Shown: piece after piece, positions 1 through 16,083 of the stretch
Layout of the letters: every line of letters starts with the position of its first letter
How positions within the stretch are numbered: the first letter of the stretch is position 1
Origin: Ascaris suum
Lineage: Eukaryota; Nematoda; Chromadorea; Rhabditida; Ascarididae
DNA: 64,000 nucleotides
Assembly: GCA_013433145.1 (NCBI GenBank)
Contig: CM024175.1
Span: 7,486,516 to 7,550,515 of the forward strand
Direction: 5' to 3'
Notes under the pieces: generated by a model
Database searches by the model: none
The model's input: the letters and a program-made list of their open reading frames with translations, nothing else
What the model was told of the DNA's origin: nothing
Program-made: the position numbers and the translations under genes

Positions 1-2453
1 CACGTTGTTGCGTCGCGTCCGTTGAATGCTTTCATTCGAATGTAATATTTGCATAGAAGAGCTCATAAATTGAGTTGTTGTTAGCATTGTTGTTCGTCTT
101 GAAAGGAATTCCCCTCAAACATTTTCACGTTTTATTCTCTTGCAGAATGCTCAATGAAATCAATTGCTTATATAATTGATCCCACAAAGTGCATAAGTGC
201 GATGCAATGCGTCCCACATATAAGTTGCTCGTCGAATGTTTTCTGTACAAATCGTGCTCGCTCACACATGTGTTGAAAGCGTTCATGCTCGTTATGTACG
301 TTTCAATGTGACGTGAATTGTTGCGAAGATGGACCGTTTTGGTTCGATTGTTCTGTTATTCATTCAAATATTTTGATTTGTCGTACTCGTCTCTGAAATT
401 TTTTGTCGATCTTTAGCACCCTTATATCACCTTCTCGACTTCACGTTTTTTTGCTTTAATCTCTTCAGAGAAGTCGCACTTATTGGGCCTGTCCATTATA
501 ATCGGGCAAACGATGGGGTATATTTAAGAGATATTTTGACCTGAAATTTATTAGACTTGTGAGGGAATGCAGTTACAGGAACTAAATTAAGGCAGAATAT
601 TAAGATAACATTTTGGTAAGGGAGTCGTTGTGTTTATTAGAGTAGAGGGAATAGAGACAGCCCATTTAGTTAAATAGGGCTGAGTGTGATGCATTTCTTT
701 AATGTTTGTTGAGGTAAACCTGAGGTAATTTAATGTTGTAAATGTGTTAGGTGCTAGGCATGAGAATGCTCTCGGAGGGATGTGTTGCGTTCATGTTTTG
801 CGTGAAGTGTGTGTATTCTTGCTCTTCGAATATAATATAATCAAACGCTATATATGGTTTTAAAAGTTATTCGCCTATAAAAAATTGAATGAAATGGTCG
901 ATAGCGAACCATCTGGTAAATGATGTTGGTGATAGCTCCTCCTTGGTTCGGCTTAACTATCGTGGTACTTAATTCAACGCGTGCTACGTATGCTCTCCCC
1001 TCTAGTTATTTCGTTTGTTTGAAATGTCGATGTTTTGTATTTCTTGCCTGAAAGCAAAAAAAGAAGTCCAAATTCATTGCGTAGATACAATATATCAGGA
1101 GGGCAATCAGGACGCATGCGTCATGTCTGCGGATGTCGTTTATGCGGCAAGTGATTCGTATTTGTCAACGACATATGAGTTGTCGTCTCTCTATCGCCGT
1201 TCGTAACTGTTTGTTGTGTTCTTTATTAATATTCTGTGTTCCGTTCCTTTTATCGTTTCTCGTTGTTCACCTATTTTAAGCGTTTTGGAGGCAAATAAAA
1301 TGACGTTTGGTATTGCAGCGTTACAGTCATTCTCAACAGACTGAATATCTGTGTTTTATCTCACCTCACAGTACATCTATACAAATATTTTTATTGATTC
1401 GATGGTGACGTGGGAGAGTACTGGTAGTGAGCGTTAAACGGACTCGACAATCTAACATAAGGATCGTTGCATGCTTCTTGTTGGTCAGATCTCCATCGGT
1501 TGGCACGGAATTCGGCTCTTTCCATGTGGCGAATGATCCGCATTAATAATCTCTGAAGTGTGTGCGGTTTATTTTCAAAATATGCGAGGTGGGGCATTTA
1601 TGTTTAGCTGATCCGGATATTCGTCCTAATCTCCACCATTGAAATGCGTTGCTTTTCCACCAGAATAATGCAAAGTGCATTCTAAATGGTTACACACTCG
1701 ATGTGGTTGGGACCACCAGCCAACCGGACAGGTGCACTTACATTCGTGCGATATGGCACGGCAATAATGCGGCGCAGTATGCCAATGCAGGTTTGCGAAG
1801 GTATCGAAGGGCCGTGTGAATAAATTTTAGTCGATTGCGATGCGGCAGTTTTCAATGCACTCTCTGCTGTACTTGTTATGAAAGCAAGGAGTTGATGGGA
1901 GGACGGGGAGCGGAAGCTTTCTGGGAAGACAAAATAGCTAAGGGACAAGAATGTGAAATTACTACAAAATGAAGTAGGATGCTATGTAAAGAATTCTGCT
2001 GGATATGTGGGGATGTGAAGTTGCCGTAATTGAGGAATAAAGTTGGCAAGAGAAGCACCGCAAAATTTCTGTGTGTCGCTTTATGCCATCTTAATTTACC
2101 TCAACGTATGCTTCCCCGCCATTCATCGCCACTGCCGTCGCAGTGTGTTGTAGCATCAATCCACTGTGCAGATATAATCGTAGTGTGAAGCCATAACGAT
2201 TAAAAAGTCGCAGAATTGATGTGATGCGAAATGCTTTACTGAGTCTTCTTGGTTAGTTTTCATTTTTCTCAAATCATATTTTATGGTTCTATTGGAGTAA
2301 CTGAGACATTTTTTTGGTATTATGATAGTATTGGACCCATATGGGTGAATACATTGGCATGATGCTTGCAGAATTAAAGAGGAGAGCATCTACCGTTACA
2401 ACGCTAGTGTAAATGCAGCTGAATGGAGCTGGAGGTTGAGGTGTGCACGGTGC
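1..2453. other. Intergenic / upstream region, no gene recognised
   Basis: No reading frame here looks like a conserved exon on either strand. Open stretches at 1015-1206 (plus) and 1391-1597 (minus) are short, lack convincing splice sites and have no recognisable motif. The right end holds the promoter and 5' leader of the MSP-domain gene that starts at 2454. I saw no TATA-type element that I would defend. Confidence 0.6.
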
Positions 2454-6801
<4,348 letters not shown>

Positions 6802-7501
6802 CTATTCGTATGTTTGTCATACAAAAGTGCCTAAGAGATCATTTCTCGAACTCCATGCTATCTATGGATTTATGACGGCCTTGTGATAAGATCGTTTACT
6901 CACCTCGATATGTGAAACATTGCAAGAATAATGTTCCATTTCCCGGCTATCTTTCTTTTCGGGTTCATTTCGAATTGCAAGGGAATCCGGCGAGATAGTT
7001 GGAAGATGAGGATTCTGTTTTATAAGGCCGCTTAACCAATTAAAGGGAAAGGTACATCATCGTCTTATAATTTCCTTAATCGTTCTGTATTTGAAGTGGA
7101 ATTAGGCAGCTTGTTTTCAGTCATCGTCTTTACCTAACATTTACTTCCAATTCAAGAAAACACATTTGGTTGCTAAGAAACTCCATTCGACTATATGGTA
7201 GATGTTTTATAAAATTATTCATTGATTATCGTGAAATGCATAGCTTTGTGCTCATATGCTAAATATGCAACTGATGCCGTCGGTCAGTTTTTATCGGTGA
7301 TCAGATGATGCGTTTTGCTGATGCATTGGTTTGATTCCGATTTATTTCGTGATCCGTTCTGGTTTTTTTCTTTGCTATGATGTTTTAACATTTTTGCGCT
7401 CATATTCCTTCTTTTGCTGTCTTTCTGTTTTGCATGTTGGAGCGAAGTTCTTTCACTCTCGATCTGATAGTATCTTCCATCGGAAGTGATTAATCATCAA
7501 T
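6802..7501. other. 3' flank of the MOSPD-like gene
   Basis: The segment is non-coding. It contains an ATTAAA-type variant signal near 7037 but no canonical AATAAA close to the stop at 6799-6801. I see no other structure. Confidence 0.4.
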
Positions 7502-7738
7502 TTATTTCATTGCTTTCGTCATTACTCGTTGAACCATTTCCGTCGCCAACTCTTTAATGCACCTCTTTTGCTTATCTTCTAACGTTATGCGGTGTTCGCT
7601 AGTCGAAAGCCAGTGGATGACGTCATTTCTTGTGGAAAGCCCGAAGTCATAAGCCATGATAAACGTTTTATGACGGAGCCACTTTTTAATATGGTCTGTA
7701 TTTGAGGTGATTGTTTTTAGAGGGATGCAACGTTGCAC
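7502..7738 (-). CDS. Hypothetical terminal exon, product unknown
   Basis: This minus-strand frame reads like protein. It contains HIKKWLRHKTFIMAYDFGLS, then a charged helical end with IKELATEMVQRVMTKAMK and a stop. No ATG opens it; it begins at GTG after an upstream stop. A good acceptor (TCAAATACAG) at about 7694 would make it a last exon of about 64 codons. AATAAA overlaps the stop codon. It lies about 570 bp downstream of the trehalase stop on the same strand. I do not recognise the family. It could be a chance frame or the tail of an unseen gene. Confidence 0.3.
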   Translation of the reverse strand: MQRCIPLKTITSNTDHIKKWLRHKTFIMAYDFGLSTRNDVIHWLSTSEHRITLEDKQKRCIKELATEMVQRVMTKAMK

Positions 7739-8179
7739 TGGGACCGAACTTGCGGTTTACTGTTTTCGGGTAGTTGTTCTGGTGATTGCTACGCAACTGA
7801 TATTTTTACACGTAGTGATTTATACATAGACGCCGTCGATTCTAGTATGCTTAGAATGCAACAGGCCCGTCACTAGACAACACCAAAGAGCGATTTGCAT
7901 CCAAACTACTCCGTTCTCACAACGTTCCCACCGGAGAGCTTAGGCACGATCCATCTGGACAAGTGACAGGAACTTCACAGAGCGGAGCATTGCCGCCTTT
8001 ATTCCTTCTCGCATCTGTCATAGGTAGTACTGCTCCATCTAATATCTAACAGGTGGGAATAACGTCGTAGGTGGGATAGCAGTCGCAGTTGAAGGATTGC
8101 AGCTGCTTGATTCTATGAATGCAGCAGATGTGCAACAAACAACTTCGATCGTTAACATAACTTTTACTGTAAACTATTA

Positions 8180-8185
8180 TTTATT
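8180..8185 (-). terminator. Poly(A) signal for the minus-strand trehalase
   Basis: AATAAA on the minus strand, about 127 nt beyond the stop codon at 8314-8312. It is the nearest canonical signal. Confidence 0.55.
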
Positions 8186-8311
8186 TCCGGGTAATGTGTG
8201 AACTCATCCAAGGTGAGTTGATAGTCGATGGAGTGCAACAAGGTCGATGATCACGTTATTCTCAGCTGTTTCCAGGGGGATTGACTCCAAGGTGGGTTGT
8301 ATCCTTGCACA

Positions 8312-11300
8312 TCAGCCATGGCATTTCAGAAAGGAGGAGAGTGCACGTACGGCCGATCTTTGCATAAGCTTGCCCAATGTCAAATCTGCTATCTCGGCTG
8401 CCGCGGCAGCATGTGCATCTGAACTGCTACTAGGCTGACGAGGAGTTTGCCTTTCCGACGAAATCACCGTCACACGTTTGCTATATGTCACCATCAAATC
8501 GAGAATTACACCGTTCGTCCAGCCGAAACCCGCCTTAAAAATACCTCACATGGGTGAGCCGCATGGTTGGGTGACGAAAAAACTTGGGGAGTAGCCTCTT
8601 ATAAAGTTTTGACGACTGCACGAAGGGAACGTACATACATTTTTGAAATGAGTGAGAAATTCTGGTTGGACGGCAGTTGACATATTATACGTATCATGAT
8701 TGTGGTTTGTAGAACAAAACTTCAGCTACCTGATAAGATAAGCCAACTTTAAACCGCATGCAAAACTTCCCCCTCAGGCGTGCCGGCTAACCGTATATCT
8801 GCTGTATTCAAATTTCCACACTTCTCTAGACTTGTCTGTGACGCATGATGAGCTTTAACAGGACGTGACTTCGGATTGTTGACCGCCGTGTCCACAGTAA
8901 TCTTTTAGTAGTCGAAGCGGCGCGCACAGAACGGATAGATTAGAAGTTCCTTTTTTTCTTTATGTTTATGAAGTCTAAGAATAAAACAAAACTTTATAGA
9001 ATTGTCGCGGATAATTTCATTGTGAATCAAGTGTCTTCTCTAACTTACACATTCATGGAATACAAGGATTTTTGCCTTTTCACCTTGTAATTTTAAAGGC
9101 GGTCTAGTCATGCAGTTTAAGAAAGCGAAACAGGAACGGCTGAGGCCGCATTTTTTGAGGGGCGGGAAGGGGGAGTAGGAAGTTTTGGCCAGAGCTTCAT
9201 CTGCCTTTCGTCTACCTGGCTCCTAGACAAATGAAATGTAAGCACGAGTCATATGAAAGTGAAAGAATGTATAAAAAGCACAATCTGCTTTTTCTTTTGT
9301 TTCTGCTCTGAATTTAGCTTTTTTCGTTCAACCTCGCAGAGTTCGTTTTGCTTTTATTTCATTTGAGTGGATTAAAGTTTCGCTCGTTTTTTTCCAAACG
9401 TTTTCGCAAGAGTAGATTAGGAATAAGCGTGATATTCCCGGTTTACCTGGTTCTCATATTCGCCACCTTTCGCCGCTCTCACATACCCCTTCGCAACATC
9501 GTATTTCTCCCACATCTTTTTATCTTTTTGATAGACCTGATAATTCCTGTTGATCCATTTACTCGCTATTTCGAATGCCTTTTGTTGCATTCTAAATGAT
9601 AAACTGCACAGTTTGAAAAAGCAAGCTGAAATGATGAATACTGCAAATATCACTTTCTATTCTCTATTTTAGATACCTCATTTTACCTTCATTCGTTGAA
9701 TGAAATCGATGATGTCCATTCAGATGTGACCAATGGAACTCTCAACAGGCTCAGTCCAGAAATGCACCACATTCTTCCAGATCTATCCATTGTTAGCAAG
9801 TCGATTTTGTTCACGTAATTTTAAGCGCTCATTGATTTATTATAATTAAATAAGCCAGTTGTCTGGGACATTCGTCCTAGAAAATCCTGACTCAAAAATA
9901 TAACAGTTTTACGGAAGTAAATGTGTGCAAGAAATCGACTTACATTGGATGATTGGATTTGCGGAGCCCCTCGATAATCATGTGATTTATTGGCGCCCAT
10001 CCGTTAGGGTAATCCCACTGTTGATTCGTTCCCTTCATTAAGCTATAAATTAGCATCTTCAGGGATTAATTCTCTTTTTCCTGTAGAGGTAAAAATCTCC
10101 TGTTTTATTTTTATTAATGTTCACATAAACAGCGAGATGAATTCCTCTAGTGCAACTAGAGAAAGTTGCAGCCAACAACGGAGATATTTGAGAATGTAAA
10201 CAACGAATTCACCGACAACGATAATCTCGGCTGGCAGTACCTCGTTGGAACGCCACCAGGGAACTGCAGTAGGCCTTTCCTTTGCAGTGTTTCAAGCACA
10301 TCGACCATCATATGATTGTTCAGTGAACTGTAACATTCGGTGAACAGAGGCACCGCTAGTGATGGATACGCATCATCGTCACGTTCTCCCGTACGAATGT
10401 TCAGATCGAACCACGCACCCTCACGGTCGTCGAAGAATACTGCCTCGAATGTGTCGACGAATCTGCTTCGCTCTCGATTCAGTTCATCACGGCGTTCAAC
10501 GTTCCCTGTATGTTGGTATTCAATAAACGCGTGCTTACTGCGTTCAACTCCTCCCGTTATGCATTCTACTTTTGCTTTTCGTATTCAGCGTGGAGTATTG
10601 CCTTCTAATATGGGGTGACCACCTGCACATGCAGCACGCTCATATAATTACAGCTACCCACAAATTGAGGTCGTACCCATGCAGACAATAAGCAGATAGA
10701 GTTATGCTGCAGGCAAAAACGCTAGCAAAGCGTGTCATCGAGTATGTTGCGATAATCGTGCTGATCAGTCACCATGTGCGGTGGTGCCGTAGTGTGTGCC
10801 CTCTGGAGAATGCTCGGTCTGTCTTCGCTCATATCACCTCTCTCTTCAGAAGGTGTGTGTGCAAGCGGAGAGTGCTACAACCAGTGGTTTGTATCAAGGG
10901 GTTTTTCCAAATCATAAGAAGTGATGGCAAGTAGAGTTGTGCCTGCTGTAGAGAATGGTGGAACCTCCTCGAAACTAATTGATTTGTTGGCCTCGTTTTG
11001 TCAATGTTGGGATATTGAACTCCGTGAAATATGCATTATTTGTTGTTGCAACACTCACGCCTAGCTCTAAAAAGCGCCAGCGGCGTTGTTTGTATGCCAT
11101 ACGCAGGCTGTGAAGGCTAAATAATGGACACTGCTATCGCTTATGTACCCACAGCTATCATAGTACAGTTTTTCTCCTTCGCAGTTCTCACTTCTTATGT
11201 TCATATGCAATATTTCCTCTCATTCAGTATTCAATTTCGTACTTCATTTCAAGATAGACCTGTCATTGATTAGCATCCTTCTTATTCAGTTTTTTCCTCT

Positions 11301-14300
11301 CACATTCGACTATGTATCGTTTTAAGTATTTGAGCTTGAAGTCTATAAGCTTTCTCACCTAGCACCTCGTCTCCCTCAGGTAAAACTTAAGGACGGATAC
11401 CAAGCGCTCCATGCAGATGTGCGAGTATTTTCATGTTCCAGTACATGATTGCGTTAAGGTCAACAGGGGCGATATCGGACGTCTCGATTGTGTCCATTGT
11501 TTTTCTGTTCGCGAACCATCGGCTACTGAAGTCCCATCCGGATTCGGCTGCACTCGCAATATCTCTCCATAGTTTACGCTTTTTCTGTCGGTCGACCCTC
11601 TCGGCTGTTTGGTAATCTTCTCTGTACGACTCTGGACTGCAGATGAAATTCCATAACTTACAACAATAAACCAACCACTTCACTGAATGCTACCCATCTG
11701 GGACGCCTTTGGTTTGTATGAAATGCATTGTAGGGCACGTAGGACCTACCATGATAAATAAATAGTTTAGTTCAATTTTATGTAAACGACATTTGATCGA
11801 ACAAATTGTCAAAAACGGAGCGTATAATGCTTGTGCGGTGATGCAGAAGTTTCGAATTTCCACGCAGCTGTTAGGTGAGCGGAATTTGCTCTCGCACTTC
11901 CATTTGAGGCGAAGCTGCAAGCACACCACATAATACCTTCAGGATCATCATGTGCAAAAGTGGTCGTTGACAGAATTCGTTAGCCACCGCTCAAAGATTT
12001 CTTTGCTTTCAACAATCCCCCTTTTGAAACAAAGTCGTTACTTAATGCATTGCCTGAATGCACTTATTTAACGAGATTTCCATCGAGACCAACGAATGTA
12101 TTCCATTATTAATTAGCGAAACACTTCTCAAAGAGACAACGTAACGAAAGTCGTCATCCAGTGAAATGCGTATTCCATCTCCCCTCCTCTCCCCCTTCCT
12201 CCTTCCCTCCCCTTATCCGACTCACCGGTGTTTCAATCGGCAAGCGACAAGTAAACCAACCGTGGCACGTTACTGTCGGCCCTATATCGAAATACGGCGT
12301 AACTCTTGCCGTTTTTTGTGACGTTAATCATTCTTTGATTCTTCCAGAAACTAAATTCCTATAAAAGCACTCTTTGAGAAGCTCGCTAGTTGAGGCATCT
12401 TTCGCTGCTGAAGGGACACATTTACTTTTCGACAATAATGTCCTTTTGAACAGTTCACTGTTGACTTCTTGTCTCTCGAAAATTTTAGTACCATTATAAA
12501 AAAATGAGAGGCACCAGAAGCGATCTTGCAATACACCAATCAGCTTTCGTTTATCTTTTGACCTCAATAGCCAGCTTAATTGAGGATGGAACAGACAAGC
12601 TGTGTGGCTGTCAAAAGCAAATCCTTTACCGAAGCTGAAATGTGACAATCGCACTTCTGAAGCCAGCAATCGGAATAAATCACGCTTGCATCCGATTTTC
12701 ATAGTATCACATATCCACAGGTATCCAATGATAGTGCATTTCTGCGGTCCCATTCAACGAAACAATCTATTTTGTGCATTGTAAAGTGTCAACGAACTAT
12801 GGCCGAAATTCTGTTACGGATAGCAGCAAACCTTTTCCATAGAATTAAGCATTGAAAGAAGGAATTCGTCATCCTCGGTGGCCATGTGATATTCGTAGAT
12901 CATTGGAATAAACATTGGTGGCTGAGAACGTCGAAGATAATAGACGCGACCACCGTTTGGTATAAATCCGATTGTGTCGACAAGATAATGAAAGTTGAGA
13001 ATCATCTTCTTGCAGGTTTGATGCATTCCTTTAAAGAAAGCAGTTTATAACACCGTTGTTTTTTAAGGAACAGTTCATAAAGTTGGAATTTTAGACCTAG
13101 ATTAAACCCACTTCTAGAGTGCAATCTTTTGAGGGTCTGACTGTGTGTGCACACTGTAGTTTTACATACGATTGCGGACTCCTGATTCTTAAGGTTGTGC
13201 ATTACATAAGCGACAGGAATACTCAGTGCCTTAGGTGTATTCTTGCGATGTTGGCATCACGAAGGCATGCGCTATAATGGTAAAAGCTGAGGAAGGAACA
13301 CGAGAAACATCGCTCCTCTTGAACGGCACGGAGTGAGAGTGGAAGAAATTATGCAAATTTTAAAGTGATTTTCAAGGAAGCTTGCTCCTGCGCCCCCTCT
13401 CACTCTTCTTTTTGGCTGACTTCAGGGCAGTATTATGAAGTTCCTGAATTTGGCGCAAAACTATGGACGATACGATACGTCAGTCTCTGATGGCGAAAGC
13501 TGGGTGAGTGAAGGGTTGATTAGCGAACGTGTAAATGACTGAAGTGAGATCCCGCAGCAGGCTGTACACGATCCATAACACATACCTGATGCGAGGAGTC
13601 CTTTGATCACCCAATACGTATCCCAATAGTAAAACTCTCTGAATCGACCTCCGGGAACGACGAACTCGTTGGGCACGTAAATCAGCGAATGTTGCCTCGG
13701 ATGTTCGACCACCTCGAAACAAATTTCAGAGTTTCATCTTGATTAAGGCCACGTCACGATATAAAGTAATTCCTATTCTCTTGTTATATGGAGCGGAGAT
13801 GGATTAACCTCTTACGTCATATTTATTGCAAAGAGTGAACTTAATGCATCGCATGGTTTGGACGAAAGGTGCTGTGCTTGTACCTTGTGATCCCGACAGT
13901 CGGAATTTACCCGGATCCCCTCTTGTATTCCCCTTATATCCCCCTCCTCCACCACTTCCCTCTAAAAAGATGGTATTGAATTGCTATCATCGGAGAAAGG
14001 CCTTCGCACTGTAGAATTCAATAAAACTAATTATATGGACAACTGATAACTGATAACTAATCGCTGATTAATGAACCTTTGGTCACCTCACACTGCTGTC
14101 TAGTACTTTTCTTCAGTGACGACGTGAAGTGATAAGCTTAACGCAAAGCTATGGGAACCGACAAAATATGCATAACTCGTTCTTCTTTTCTCTCATCCAT
14201 ATAACAGTCCAAACTGTTTTCTTCAACTACCAGTTGCAATGATTCAAAAACCTAAAAGACCCATTCCACGAAAGCAACCTCTTTTTTTATTGTTCGGCAC

Positions 14301-15596
14301 AGCTTTTTCCATATGAGATTGACCTGCAGTGCGAACTGACGCAGATCCGGATCTTCGATAGAAAGTAACTGCTCCGGCTCCTTTTGCCAATCCGCCAACT
14401 CGCATCTACATTTCACGCATCATACATATGTCTCTTCACTTTTCTTATGGTTACATCAAGCGCTCAGTCGGCACCGATTAACACAAATCTATTGGAAACC
14501 TACTCGTAATCACCTTATCTGCGAATTTTGATCAAACCGGTAAATATGTTTTCGACTTCATCGATCGAAGTGAAATTTGCGGCTTTTGGAAATTAGAGTT
14601 TAACAATATGTCTTCGAGGTTTATCATCCTAGATGCAATAAGTAAATAAATAGTTGAAGTAGTGAGTGAAAGAGTTTGTTAGATGGAAAACAAAAGAAAG
14701 ATCTATAGAATATGAGTATTTTTACAAATGGCTACCCGTTCGCCAACTTATTCTTTGCACAACAATCTACACGAAAAGCTATTTCCGGCAAATATTCGTT
14801 TGTACATTATACCTCAACTAAAACTTCTGTTTGACTAAGAGAAATAGATAAAAAGTTACTCTTCAAGTTCATGTCCTTCTTCATGGAAATTTGCGTTGAC
14901 AAATTCACGTACAGCCTCTCGATCATTTGATGTGATCGTGCTCGGAAACTGAGCCTTGAACTCAGCTGCAACTACCTCAGGATCACGTTTAAGCGGCTTA
15001 TCGACGAATGTTTTCGAATCCTTGAAGATATTCAGCATCATGACCGCATGTAATAGATCTCCTTGACAATAGATCATATAATTGGGAGCGTTTGTTTCAT
15101 CGCAAGCAAACTGCGGTTTCTCGATTGCTGAACTGAGCACGTCTTCTTGATCGGGGATCGTCATGATGTATTGTTCGCTTCGGTTGCGAGAGTTGGTGCC
15201 TGGGGTTGGTGGAGGTAGAGGAGCAGGTGCAGGTGCAGGTGTGGGTGTGGGTGGTGTAGATGTAGGTGTTTGATTGCCTTGAGGCTGTATCACAGATGCG
15301 ATGCGTTGAGATTGTTCATAAGCGGTTTGAAACACGCCCACACCTGGTGCAGCGTTACTTGAATTGCTTATGTAAGGCTTTAGTGAGGTTAGTAGGGATG
15401 TCCATAAGAACATATTTGTAGGTAACGATTTGCGTAAGAAATATACTGTCAATATTAATGCAATAATGAATGTCGTCGATATTAGCAATAATTTTTTCTT
15501 GGACCTGAAAGCAGACATAGGTTCTTCCTTGAATGAGCCACAGGAGCTGCTTCTTTCTGCACTTATTTTCACAACGACACACCGCGCCCCCTCCAT
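8312..15596 (-). CDS. Trehalase, glycoside hydrolase family 37, membrane-anchored (10 exons, 750 aa)
   Basis: Exons in transcript order: 15596-14860, 14405-14279, 13712-13586, 13028-12832, 12358-12261, 11636-11401, 10505-10241, 10042-9944, 9591-9447, 8533-8312; total 2,253 nt with every phase consistent. The protein hydrolyses trehalose to two glucoses. Signature 1 is [14 protein letters not shown] (Arg311) and signature 2 is [11 protein letters not shown] (Trp611). [24 protein letters not shown] and GGEY are all present. The expected acid (Asp464 in SGWDFSSRW) and base (Glu657 in WEKYD) correspond to Asp312 and Glu496 of E. coli TreA. A hydrophobic helix at about residues 36-54 follows a Lys-rich turn and precedes a Pro/Thr/Ala stalk at about 110-134. 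This suggests a type II anchored ectoenzyme, which is unusual for this family. The start at 15596 is the first in-frame ATG; 15518 (Met27) is a good alternative. Nothing is missing from the active site. Confidence 0.93.
15195..15275 (-). repeat. Simple GGTG/GCAGGT-rich tract encoding the Pro/Thr/Ala stalk
   Basis: On the plus strand this is a run of short G-rich units (GCAGGT three times, then GTGGGT units). It lies inside trehalase exon 1 and encodes [16 protein letters not shown]. Slippage-prone DNA of this type commonly makes stalk length vary between alleles. Confidence 0.7.
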
Positions 15597-15795
15597 CTTC
15601 TCATTGAGAAGCGCGCAGGATAAGCGCAGCACTCCTCCTCGAAATGGCAGAGCCTCGAGAGTGGATGAAAGGCATCCTGGGCTGAACTCTTTTCACTTTA
15701 TTCATTGAAGTTGATGAGGCATTGCGCTTTGCAATCTCATCGATTTCTCCACTGACGCTGCGAAGTCAATTATTGCTTAGAACTCTGTTCGCCCC

Positions 15796-16083
15796 ATGAA
15801 CATGAACCGATGTTATAGTTTATTAGCCTACACTGATCATCCAATTCAGTACAGAGGTATTTGTACTTATAAAATGAAATGTGATCAATGCCGATCTGCT
15901 CTGCCAATGAAAGTCATACATTTGGTGAAGCACGAAGAATGCGCAATAATCTGCCAGCAGGACAACGGCACAGGCACATTCTTTGCGTTGCGTGACCTCG
16001 ACATACACGTTGTGCCGAATAACGTGCTTTTGCAAGCACTTGCTACGAGACAACCAGCTTGTTGTGCTAATTGCTGCACTCAG
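15796..16083 (+). CDS. Possible Cys/His-rich first exon, zinc-finger-like, product unknown
   Basis: ATG at 15796 follows an acceptor-like TTATTGCTTAG ending at about 15780. The 96 codons end in CAG before a GTATCC donor; read through, the frame stops at 16155. Codon use resembles the neighbouring trehalase. Visible features are CDQC, then HLVKHEECAIIC, then PNNVLLQAL and ACCANCC, a spacing that suggests zinc ligands of a RING or B-box kind, but no standard pattern fits. It starts 200 bp from the trehalase start on the opposite strand, so the two could share a bidirectional promoter. No following exon is convincing. The best phase-compatible acceptor (CTCTTCAG at about 16350) adds 26 codons and a stop. 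Confidence 0.38.

Noticed and set aside
10340..10618. Plus-strand 92-codon frame
   Set aside because: It is the antisense shadow of trehalase 1 exon 7 (10505-10241).
12328..12753. 141-codon minus frame, one of the longest in the window
   Set aside because: It lies in another frame over trehalase 1 exon 5 and the preceding intron, and it shows no domain.
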